Source of the DNA: Leptolyngbya sp. SIO4C5
GTDB lineage: Bacteria > Cyanobacteriota > Cyanobacteriia > Phormidesmidales > Phormidesmidaceae
NCBI GenBank assembly: GCA_010671965.1
Contig: JAAHIC010000348.1
Location: 1-5,462, forward strand
DNA: 5,462 nt
Direction: 5' to 3'
The notes under the pieces are model-generated. The model made no database searches. It saw nothing but the letters and a program-made list of their open reading frames with translations, and was not told the DNA's origin. Position numbers and translations under genes: made by a program. Below are positions 1 to 5,451 of the stretch, in pieces. Numbering within the stretch: the first letter of the stretch is position 1; every line of letters begins with the position of its first letter.

Positions 1-49
1 GTGACTTTTTCAGCCGCTGAAATCCAGCGATCGCGGCTGAAAAAGTCAC
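1..49. repeat. Perfect 17-bp inverted repeat with HIP1 in the loop
   Basis: Bases 1-17 (GTGACTTTTTCAGCCGC) are the exact reverse complement of 33-49, with a 15-base loop at 18-32. A second inner helix, CGCTG (15-19) with CAGCG (25-29), competes with the top of the main stem. A HIP1 octamer GCGATCGC lies at 27-34. The T-run is on the 5' side of the stem on both strands, so it does not look like an intrinsic terminator. It may be a dispersed palindromic element, a protein-binding cruciform or a 3'-end hairpin of an upstream gene. The repeat starts at base 1, so the arms could extend outside the window. Confidence 0.85.
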
Positions 50-166
50 AGTTTACTAACCCATAAAACACCTATCTGCTTTGGCTATGGCCGCGCATTA
101 TTAAAGAATGTAAAGAATTGGGACAATAAATGCAGCAGACTAAAGCTTTGTGAGAGGTCACGTCAA

Positions 167-195
167 TTGGGAATCGTCTTAACCCAAAATTTAAG
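167..195 (+). promoter_or_regulatory. Weak candidate promoter for the 70-residue gene
   Basis: TTGGGA (167-172) is followed after 17 bases by TTTAAG (190-195), which matches 4 of 6 positions of the -10 consensus. Transcription would then start near 202, just ahead of the structured leader at 205-298. Other weak pairings exist upstream, such as TTGGCT (81-86) with AAGAAT (104-109), so this is only one of several possibilities. Confidence 0.22.
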
Positions 196-204
196 TTAAC
201 TCTC

Positions 205-298
205 AAACTGGCTCAGTACTCGCGCTGGCTGAACAGCACAACACCCTAGCTCTCAATCTCTAAACTGTGGCTGAGCTATCTGGGTAAAACGCCAGTTT
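205..298 (+). promoter_or_regulatory. Structured 5' leader with competing helices
   Basis: AAACTGGC (205-212) is the exact reverse complement of GCCAGTTT (291-298) and would close a domain of about 94 bases. Inside, GCTCAG (211-216) can pair with CTGAGC (271-276), and TAGCTC (247-252) can pair with GAGCTA (273-278). These two inner helices exclude each other because both use 273-276. A small hairpin GCTG/CAGC sits at 224-237. The outer helix ends 14 bases before the Shine-Dalgarno site at 313-317. The arrangement resembles a cis-regulatory leader, but it matches no riboswitch class I recognise and some pairing is expected by chance. Confidence 0.4.
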
Positions 299-312
299 CA
301 CAAACATTTCAA

Positions 313-317
313 AGGAG
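313..317 (+). promoter_or_regulatory. Strong Shine-Dalgarno site of the small gene
   Basis: AGGAG, within AAAGGAGATC, lies 10 bases before the ATG at 328. It is the main evidence that the short reading frame is translated, and there is no competing in-frame start nearby. Confidence 0.75.
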
Positions 318-327
318 ATCAAGACAG

Positions 328-540
328 ATGGACTTACTCTCTCCACAGGCAGTTTACGAAAATCTGAAATCCCTCGACCTCGTAGATACGGTTAAAAGCG
401 CCCTATATCGCCAGCAAGCCCAAGAAATTCTAGCCGATCCAACCGTGAGTTTGAACTGGCAGCAGGCGATCGCCGACCGCCTCAATCAGGCCAATCATCA
501 GCTAACATTGCTCACCGTTGTCGGTGATGATAGCTACTAA
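328..540 (+). CDS. Small hypothetical protein, 70 residues
   Basis: I do not recognise this protein. The frame starts with ATG behind a near-perfect Shine-Dalgarno site and ends with TAA after 70 codons. The product is soluble in appearance, with no signal peptide, membrane segment or cysteine. Residues about 5-35 and 43-60 look helical, with an LADPTVSLNWQQ segment between, and the tail ends in VVGDDSY. A HIP1 site (466-473) lies inside the coding region. A structured leader precedes it and a clear terminator follows at 702-737, so it probably forms a single-gene transcript. It converges on the lipoprotein gene. The Shine-Dalgarno match and clean upstream and downstream signals make a real gene likely; its role is unknown. 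Confidence 0.75.
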   Translation: MDLLSPQAVYENLKSLDLVDTVKSALYRQQAQEILADPTVSLNWQQAIADRLNQANHQLTLLTVVGDDSY

Positions 541-553
541 CCCCCCCTTAAAA

Positions 554-574
554 TGTCGCAATAGCGGCGCGACA
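554..574 (+). other. GC-rich hairpin just after the small gene
   Basis: TGTCGC (554-559) pairs perfectly with GCGACA (569-574) around a 9-base loop, starting 14 bases after the stop codon and after a run of seven C residues (541-547). No T-run follows, so it is more likely a 3'-end stabilising or attenuating structure than a full terminator. Confidence 0.45.
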
Positions 575-593
575 CAGCCAAAATTAGGGCTTT

Positions 594-672
594 TGTAGGT
601 TGGGGTTGAGCATAACGAAACCCAACATCGACAAGGATGCTGTTGAGCTTTCCATTGTTGGCCCAACCTACA
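594..672. repeat. Palindromic REP/MITE-like dispersed repeat
   Basis: The ends are a perfect 11-bp inverted repeat, TGTAGGTTGGG (594-604) and CCCAACCTACA (662-672). The left half also folds alone: GGTTGGGGTT pairs with AACCCAAC (619-626) with one bulged G, around a GAGCATAACGA loop. From memory, GTAGGTTGGG-type palindromes with an internal GAAACCCAAC are common dispersed repeats in cyanobacterial genomes. There is no open reading frame inside, so it would be a non-autonomous element. Copy number cannot be judged from this window. Confidence 0.7.
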
Positions 673-701
673 TTTTTAGGTCGGTCATTCCAATAGGCCA
701 G

Positions 702-737
702 AAAGGCAGTCAGCTTGCGGAACTGGCTGCCTTTTTT
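702..737 (+). terminator. Intrinsic terminator of the small gene
   Basis: GGCAGTCAG (705-713) pairs with CTGGCTGCC (723-731) over 9 bp with one U-G wobble, around a 9-base loop, and is followed by six T residues (732-737). An AAA at 702-704 can extend the stem with the T-run. It lies 162 bases after the stop of the small gene, so the 3' untranslated region would contain the palindromic repeat. Read on the minus strand the hairpin is followed only by TTTC, so it would terminate the opposing lipoprotein gene less well. Confidence 0.85.
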
Positions 738-747
738 AGGTTGAAGT

Positions 748-778
748 TAGAGAGAGCTAGCTTTCCTGGCTCCCTCTA
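748..778 (-). terminator. Possible 3'-end hairpin of the lipoprotein gene
   Basis: Bases 748-757 pair with 769-778 over 10 bp with one mismatch (753/773), around an 11-base loop. On the minus strand it starts 13 bases after the lipoprotein stop codon. It has no T-run behind it, so it is a weak or factor-assisted terminator candidate. A second hairpin, CTAGCC (776-781) with GGCTAG (789-794), overlaps the stop codon and competes with it. Confidence 0.35.
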
Positions 779-790
779 GCCGCGATAGGG

Positions 791-2692
791 CTAGTCGGAA
801 CGGCCAGAGTCTACCTCAGTCGGCAGGTCTACGGGTTGTTCAGGGGAAGGTGAACTGGCTGCGTCTAGGGGAGGCTCTAGCGCCGAAGGAATAGGCGCCG
901 GAGCCTCAGGGGCCACATCGGGCACAGCTAGCTTAGGTTCGATCAGGCGCTGTCGTAAGCGGCGAAATCGATTGAAAAACTGTCGGGAGTCAACTGCAGA
1001 GACATCGTCTGGTTCCATTGGCTGGGCTGGCTCCGACTCAGGTTCTGATGGCAGTCCTTCGATAATCTCGACGGGCATATCAGACGGCTCAGGAAGTTCT
1101 GGCTTGATTGAGCTTTTCGGCAGTCGCTCGGCTGCTGGAACACTCACCTCAGCTTCGTCTGTAGTAGCAGGCTGAGATCCTGGCTCAGCCGTTTTCTCTG
1201 GGGTCGGGACAGCCGTTTTGGGCTGAGGTTGAGCTTTTGCGGGTGTTGATGGCTGCGATCGCTCAGACCGCGTTCCCTGAGTCTTGGCGGTTGGAGCCGC
1301 TGGGGGCGCGATTTCAGCTTCGGCGGCAGGCTCCAGCGTCTCAGGTGCAGCTTTTGCTGAGGGTTTCGAGACATCAGGCGAAGCAACCTCCGGCTCTAGA
1401 GCTGGTGCCTCACTAGCAGGCGGCTCATCAGGTACGGGCCGGAGACGGAAATCGGCTGGAGTTTCTAGGGTTTCTTCCGGTAAAGGTGCCTTGTCGGGGG
1501 CCTCCGGTGCAGGCAGCTTTTGGTCTGTCTCGGGCGATTTGGGCTGCGATTTGTTGGGCGCTGCCTGTCCACCTTCTGTCTGGGGAGATAGTTCAAGTTG
1601 AGCGGGAACCGGGGAAACTGGCTCAGCGACTTCGGGCTCGGTGGCTTCGGGTTCAGTGACCGGCGGCGGTGTCTCTGGTACTGCAGGGACTTCAGGTTCA
1701 ATCGGTTCAACCGGAGGCTCGGCGGGAGCTGGCGGCGCTTCTGGCTCGGCTGGCGGCTCATAAGTTGGATCGATAATGCCCTTAATCGCAGCTATGTCTA
1801 ACTCATCGCGCACGAGCTGCGACAGGGTATCGCTGCCCCCCGGCTGATAGTCAATTACCCGCACCGTGTTGTTAAACGTATTGGCAATAGGGCGGCCCTG
1901 CTCGTCAATTAGCTCTAGCTGTACCCAGTTTTTACCTGGCTTGAATCCTTTGAGATAGATGGGCTGCCACTGGTCAAAGATAAAACTCTGGCCGTTGACG
2001 CTGCAGCGAATCCGCCAGTCAGGAATATCATCCTCTGTATCTTCCTGGGCAATCATGTGCAGCGGCACATTATTTATATAGAAGTCCAGCATGATCGGTT
2101 CAGCCCCGTAGCTGCCTTGAGGGCGGCTGTAAGTGAGCAAGGGGCGATCGCGATCGAACTGGTAGGTTGGCGTTTTCGCATATATATGGAAGGTGAGCTG
2201 ATCGTAAGCTCCCTGGTTTTTGAAGCTTTCATGCCAGGGACGGGAGGCAAACACCCGCAGCGTATGAGTTCCGGGAGACAGGTCTGTCAGCGTAACTGGC
2301 TGACTGGCATCGTAAACAGCCTGATAGGGCTGATCGTCTAAAAACAGATGTAAGTGCGGCCCCAGTTTCAGCGCCTCATCTTTAAATAGAGGCAAGTCTT
2401 GCACTTGCAGCCGCACCGAGACAGATTGGCTCTGAAACACCTGATCGGGGCGAGGCGCTGTGATTTTGACTTGGGGCTGGTAAATTTCTAAGAGCTGACC
2501 TAAAGACTGAACGGTTTCAGGCGGTGAAACTTCTGAAATCCCCCCTGCCAGGCGGTTAGGCTGCTCTGTTGGCTCACTTAGGAGCTGCTGGGGGGCAGAC
2601 GGGCGATCGCTACAGCCGACTCCCCCCAAAGCGACCCCTAATATTAGCCAAAAGCTTAATAAATACCGCCATCCTTGCTGTCGCCAATTCAT
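791..2692 (-). CDS. Predicted lipoprotein with beta-sandwich domains and Pro/Glu-rich tail
   Basis: The ATG at 2692 gives 633 residues. An upstream in-frame TTG at 2728 falls on the predicted transcription start, so ATG is preferred, with AAAAAGG 8 bases ahead of it. Residues 1-26 form a signal peptide (Arg near the N-terminus, then LLSFWLILGVALGGVG) ending at Cys27; the lipobox GVGC is slightly atypical. Residues about 68-172 look like an Ig-like beta-sandwich with a conserved-looking GPHLHLFLDDQPY motif (111 on) and SPGTHTLRVFASRPWHESF. Residues about 185-285 form a second beta-rich domain (NGQSFIFDQWQPIYLKGFKPG). This part resembles a conserved cyanobacterial family of unknown role. Residues about 311-633 are low complexity, rich in Pro, Glu and Ala, and probably disordered, except for a basic amphipathic segment QFFNRFRRLRQRL (571-583). 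It is divergent from psaA. The function is unknown; an envelope-anchored protein with a periplasm-spanning arm is an inference. Confidence 0.88.
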   Translation of the reverse strand: MNWRQQGWRYLLSFWLILGVALGGVGCSDRPSAPQQLLSEPTEQPNRLAGGISEVSPPETVQSLGQLLEIYQPQVKITAPRPDQVFQSQSVSVRLQVQDLPLFKDEALKLGPHLHLFLDDQPYQAVYDASQPVTLTDLSPGTHTLRVFASRPWHESFKNQGAYDQLTFHIYAKTPTYQFDRDRPLLTYSRPQGSYGAEPIMLDFYINNVPLHMIAQEDTEDDIPDWRIRCSVNGQSFIFDQWQPIYLKGFKPGKNWVQLELIDEQGRPIANTFNNTVRVIDYQPGGSDTLSQLVRDELDIAAIKGIIDPTYEPPAEPEAPPAPAEPPVEPIEPEVPAVPETPPPVTEPEATEPEVAEPVSPVPAQLELSPQTEGGQAAPNKSQPKSPETDQKLPAPEAPDKAPLPEETLETPADFRLRPVPDEPPASEAPALEPEVASPDVSKPSAKAAPETLEPAAEAEIAPPAAPTAKTQGTRSERSQPSTPAKAQPQPKTAVPTPEKTAEPGSQPATTDEAEVSVPAAERLPKSSIKPELPEPSDMPVEIIEGLPSEPESEPAQPMEPDDVSAVDSRQFFNRFRRLRQRLIEPKLAVPDVAPEAPAPIPSALEPPLDAASSPSPEQPVDLPTEVDSGRSD

Positions 2693-2707
2693 CCTAGCTA
2701 CCTTTTT
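2693..2707 (-). promoter_or_regulatory. Ribosome binding site fixing the lipoprotein start
   Basis: On the minus strand AAAAAGG (2707-2701) is followed by eight bases and then the ATG at 2692. The upstream TTG at 2728 has no such site and would lie at the predicted transcript 5' end, so the shorter form is preferred. It also gives the signal peptide a normal length. Confidence 0.65.
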
Positions 2708-2728
2708 GTTCTGACTCACAAAGCCCAA

Positions 2729-3065
2729 ACCCTATCTATAGAACATCACAAGCAGACTGCCAATTTTTCCACAGCCTGCCCAGGCTAAAGACTCTCATAG
2801 CAACCCTCTCACGGATTGGCCGCAATTTGATACCTGATAAGCGCAGCTTAAGGAAGCGATAAGTATTTATGAGATGAAATACCTGCAATCTTACGAGACT
2901 TATTGACTCTTTGTGCTCCGCAAAGAATGTTATTGAGATTTGTTAATGGAAAGCCTGTTGTCCATCAATTTCGTGCTTCCCTCAGCGTTGCAAGCCTGAT
3001 GTACTCAGGATTTTCGCAGATTGAATTATTGTTAACCTGCTTAAAAAAAGGTCAGATCACCCGAC
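2729..3065. promoter_or_regulatory. Divergent control region with several dyads
   Basis: This stretch between the lipoprotein and psaA promoters holds no supported gene. It contains three clean dyads: AGCCTG/CAGGCT with a 2-base centre (2773-2786), GTATTT/AAATAC with an 8-base centre (2863-2882), and TCTTTG/CAAAGA with a 7-base centre (2908-2926). A possible second psaA -35 element, TTGACT, lies at 2903-2908, but only poor -10 matches follow. GTTAACCT (3031-3038), two bases, then TTAAAAAA (3041-3048) matches 11 of 16 positions of the HLR1 element bound by RpaB, which is a weak match. Cyanobacterial psaAB genes are known for multiple promoters and light-dependent control. Confidence 0.45.
2735..2763 (-). 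promoter_or_regulatory. Promoter of the lipoprotein gene
   Basis: On the minus strand TTGGCA (2763-2758) matches 5 of 6 positions of the -35 consensus. After 17 bases comes TATAGA (2740-2735), with 4 of 6 matches to the -10 consensus. The start would be near 2728, giving a leader of about 36 bases. A dyad AGCCTG-CC-CAGGCT (2773-2786) sits about 45-58 bases upstream of that start, a usual place for an activator site. Confidence 0.6.
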
Positions 3066-3071
3066 TATAAT
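3066..3071 (+). promoter_or_regulatory. -10 element of the psaA promoter
   Basis: A perfect TATAAT lies at 3066-3071. No good -35 is present at normal spacing; that place holds an A-run (3043-3049), which could act as an UP-like or factor-dependent element. Transcription would start near 3078, giving a leader of about 120 bases. A dyad TGCTC-AA-GAGCA (3071-3082) covers the expected start. Confidence 0.5.
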
Positions 3072-3114
3072 GCTCAAGAGCACTCATTCCCGATGGGTCA
3101 TGTCCTTCAACCGC

Positions 3115-3136
3115 TTTTCTAACCTGCGTTAGAAGG
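3115..3136 (+). promoter_or_regulatory. Stem-loop in the psaA leader
   Basis: TTCTAAC (3117-3123) pairs perfectly with GTTAGAA (3128-3134) around a CTGC tetraloop. Two U-G pairs (3115-3116 with 3135-3136) extend the stem to 9 bp in RNA. It has no T-run behind it and lies 62 bases before the ATG. It would be an mRNA-stability or translational-control element rather than a terminator. Confidence 0.6.
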
Positions 3137-3186
3137 ATGCGACTGATAAAACTCGGATTGAGATCATCTCGTTCTTGTCTAGAGAG

Positions 3187-3198
3187 AGGAGAGTCTCC
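3187..3198 (+). promoter_or_regulatory. psaA ribosome binding site inside a short dyad
   Basis: AGGAG (3187-3191) lies 7 bases before the ATG at 3199 and fixes the start; an in-frame TTG at 3175 would add eight residues not seen in the family. The site is the left half of GGAGA-G-TCTCC (3188-3198), which can fold as a 4-bp hairpin with a 3-base loop abutting the start codon. A similar dyad, GAGAT-C-ATCTC, lies at 3160-3170, and its right arm could pair with the purine-rich Shine-Dalgarno region instead. Confidence 0.7.
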
Positions 3199-5451
3199 AT
3201 GACAACTACCCCGCGCGAGCGGGAGGCAAAGGCAAAGATCCTGGTTGACAAAGACCCAGTTCCTACTTCCTTTGAGAAGTGGGCCAAGCCTGGGCACTTT
3301 GACCGAACTTTAGCCCGAGGTCCCAAAACCACAACTTGGATTTGGAATCTCCATGCCGACGCTCACGATTTTGATAGTCATACCAGCGACCTAGAAGATA
3401 TTTCCCGCAAGATTTTCAGCGCGCACTTTGGCCACCTGGCTATTGTGTTCGTCTGGCTGAGCGGTATGTATTTCCACGGCGCTCGTTTTTCTAACTATGA
3501 AGCTTGGTTAGCAGATCCCCTTAGTATCAAGCCCAGCGCACAGGTTGTTTGGCCGATTGTCGGCCAGGAAATCCTTAACGCAGATGTGGGCGGTGGTTTC
3601 CAAGGTATTCAGATTACGTCTGGCTTTTTCCAGCTATGGCGAGCTTCTGGTATCACCAATGAGTTCCAGCTATTTGCGACTGCCATCGGCGGTCTGGTAA
3701 TGGCAGCTTTGATGCTGTTTGCTGGTTGGTTCCACTACCACAAGCGGGCACCCAAGCTGGAATGGTTCCAAAATGTTGAATCGATGTTGAACCACCACCT
3801 AGCAGGTCTGCTAGGTCTGGGCTGCCTTGGCTGGGCAGGACATCAGATTCACGTTTCCTTGCCCATTAATAAGCTTCTAGATTCTGGCGTAGCCCCTCAA
3901 GATATTCCGCTACCTCACGAATTTATTTTGGATAGAAGCCTGATGGCTGAGCTGTATCCCAGCTTCGCCCAAGGCTTGAAGCCTTTCTTCACCTTGAACT
4001 GGTCAGTTTATTCTGACTTCTTGACCTTCAAGGGCGGCCTGAACCCGGTCACGGGTGGTCTGTGGTTATCCGATACTGCTCACCATCACCTGGCTTTGGC
4101 GGTTCTATTTATTGTTGCTGGCCATATGTACCGCACCAACTGGGGTATTGGTCACAGCATTAAAGAAATGCACGCAGCCCACCGAGGCCCCTTCACAGGT
4201 GAAGGACATAAGGGACTCTATGAGATCCTGACGACTTCCTGGCATGCGCAACTGGCGGTTAACCTGGCCTTGCTGGGTTCGCTGACCATCATCGTGGCCC
4301 ACCACATGTACGCCATGCCGCCCTATCCATACCTGGCCACAGACTATCCGACGCAGCTATCGCTGTTTACCCACCACATGTGGATTGGCGGTTTTCTGGT
4401 TGTCGGTGCGGGCGCTCACGCTGCCATCTTTATGGTGCGCGACTATGAGCCGTCCAATAACGTCAACAACCTATTGGATCGGGTGATTCGTCACCGTGAT
4501 GCCATTATTTCCCACCTGAACTGGGTTTGTATCTTCCTGGGCTTCCATAGCTTTGGTCTTTACATTCACAACGACACCATGCGTGCTCTGGGTCGTCCTC
4601 AGGACATGTTCTCTGATTCCGCCATTCAGCTACAGCCTGTCTTTGCCCAGTGGGTGCAAAACCTACACGCGGCAGCCGCAGGTTCTACTGCGCCTAATGC
4701 TTTAGCTGGTGTTAGCCCAGTCTTTGGCGGTGATGTGGTCGCAGTGGGTGGCAAGGTTGCCATGATGCCGATCACCTTGGGGACGGCAGACTTCATGGTG
4801 CACCATATTCACGCTTTCACGATTCACGTCACCGTGCTGATTCTGCTCAAGGGCGTCCTGTTCGCTCGTAGCTCTCGTCTAATCCCCGACAAGGGTGAGT
4901 TAGGCTTCCGCTTCCCTTGTGACGGTCCAGGTCGGGGGGGCACCTGCCAGGTTTCTGGTTGGGACCATGTTTTCCTCGGTCTTTTCTGGATGTACAACTC
5001 CCTGTCGATTGTAATCTTCCACTTCAGTTGGAAAATGCAGTCGGATGTTTGGGGGACTGTTTCCGCCAACGGTTCGGTTTCTCACATCACGGCAGGTAAC
5101 TTTGCAACCAGTGCAATCACGATTAATGGTTGGTTGCGCGACTTCCTGTGGGCTCAGGCTTCTCAGGTGATTGGTTCTTACGGTTCAGCCCTATCTGCGT
5201 ACGGCTTGATGTTCCTGGGCGCTCACTTTGTTTGGGCCTTCAGCCTCATGTTCCTGTTTAGCGGTCGTGGTTACTGGCAAGAGCTAATTGAGTCAATTGT
5301 TTGGGCGCATAGCAAGCTCAAGGTTGCTCCGGCAATTCAGCCTCGCGCTCTGAGCATTACTCAAGGTCGGGCTGTTGGAGTAGCGCACTACCTCCTAGGA
5401 GGAATCGCCACTACGTGGGCGTTCTTCCGCGCTCTTATCCTACTGCAATAA
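3199..5451 (+). CDS. psaA: Photosystem I P700 chlorophyll a apoprotein A1 (PsaA)
   Basis: PsaA forms, with PsaB, the thylakoid heterodimer that binds P700, most antenna chlorophylls, A0, phylloquinone and the FX cluster. The 750 residues are close to the usual 750-755, with the family N-terminus ([22 protein letters not shown]). Eleven membrane helices can be placed near 70-93, 155-178, 190-214, 293-315, 352-374, 391-413, 433-455, 532-555, 588-611, 665-690 and 723-745. FX ligands are Cys574 and Cys583 in [12 protein letters not shown]. By alignment His676 is the P700 ligand, Met684 the A0 ligand, and Ser688, Arg690 and Trp693 lie at the phylloquinone site (SGRGYW). All key residues are intact. 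Less usual are the lumenal loop 489-512 and the C-terminus FFRALILLQ, where most homologues end [10 protein letters not shown] or similar. psaB is expected just beyond the window. A paralogue, such as the far-red-light form, cannot be excluded, but the neighbouring gene gives no support for it. Confidence 0.98.
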   Translation: MTTTPREREAKAKILVDKDPVPTSFEKWAKPGHFDRTLARGPKTTTWIWNLHADAHDFDSHTSDLEDISRKIFSAHFGHLAIVFVWLSGMYFHGARFSNYEAWLADPLSIKPSAQVVWPIVGQEILNADVGGGFQGIQITSGFFQLWRASGITNEFQLFATAIGGLVMAALMLFAGWFHYHKRAPKLEWFQNVESMLNHHLAGLLGLGCLGWAGHQIHVSLPINKLLDSGVAPQDIPLPHEFILDRSLMAELYPSFAQGLKPFFTLNWSVYSDFLTFKGGLNPVTGGLWLSDTAHHHLALAVLFIVAGHMYRTNWGIGHSIKEMHAAHRGPFTGEGHKGLYEILTTSWHAQLAVNLALLGSLTIIVAHHMYAMPPYPYLATDYPTQLSLFTHHMWIGGFLVVGAGAHAAIFMVRDYEPSNNVNNLLDRVIRHRDAIISHLNWVCIFLGFHSFGLYIHNDTMRALGRPQDMFSDSAIQLQPVFAQWVQNLHAAAAGSTAPNALAGVSPVFGGDVVAVGGKVAMMPITLGTADFMVHHIHAFTIHVTVLILLKGVLFARSSRLIPDKGELGFRFPCDGPGRGGTCQVSGWDHVFLGLFWMYNSLSIVIFHFSWKMQSDVWGTVSANGSVSHITAGNFATSAITINGWLRDFLWAQASQVIGSYGSALSAYGLMFLGAHFVWAFSLMFLFSGRGYWQELIESIVWAHSKLKVAPAIQPRALSITQGRAVGVAHYLLGGIATTWAFFRALILLQ

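Larger units (their letters stand above)
50..327 (+). other. Gene-free leader and promoter region of the small gene
   Basis: No coding region is supported here. Visible are a tandem repeat of TAAAGAAT (102-109 and 111-118), a spaced direct repeat of AATTGGGA (116-123 and 165-172), and a short dyad TTAAC/GTTAA (179-183 and 195-199). From 205 onward there is a set of mutually compatible or competing helices described separately. Base composition is AT-rich up to about 200. No tRNA or known cyanobacterial small RNA motif was recognised. Confidence 0.6.

Noticed and set aside
1284..1601. A 105-codon plus-strand frame opposite the lipoprotein tail
   Set aside because: Its Gly/Ser/Ala-rich product is the mirror of the low-complexity Pro/Glu/Ala codons on the other strand, and it has no ribosome site.
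2863..2882. NtcA site in GTATTT...AAATAC
   Set aside because: NtcA needs GTA-N8-TAC; here GTA and TAC are separated by 14 bases.
2946..2999. A 17-codon frame that could be a psaA leader peptide
   Set aside because: It has no ribosome site and lies upstream of the predicted psaA transcription start.
3043..3060. Minus-strand terminator ending in a T-run (A-run 3043-3049 on the plus strand)
   Set aside because: Only a 3-bp stem can form before the T-run, and no minus-strand gene ends nearby.
2927..3070. A 47-codon plus-strand frame starting with ATG in the psaA upstream region
   Set aside because: There is no Shine-Dalgarno site, its stop codon is within the psaA -10 element, and the product has no recognisable features.
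3175..3198. TTG start extending PsaA by eight residues
   Set aside because: The family N-terminus and the AGGAG site 7 bases before 3199 both favour the ATG.
3199..5451. Far-red-light PsaA2 paralogue as part of a photoacclimation cluster
   Set aside because: No other far-red cluster gene is in the window, and the upstream neighbour is an unrelated lipoprotein gene. The protein alone is not diagnostic by eye.
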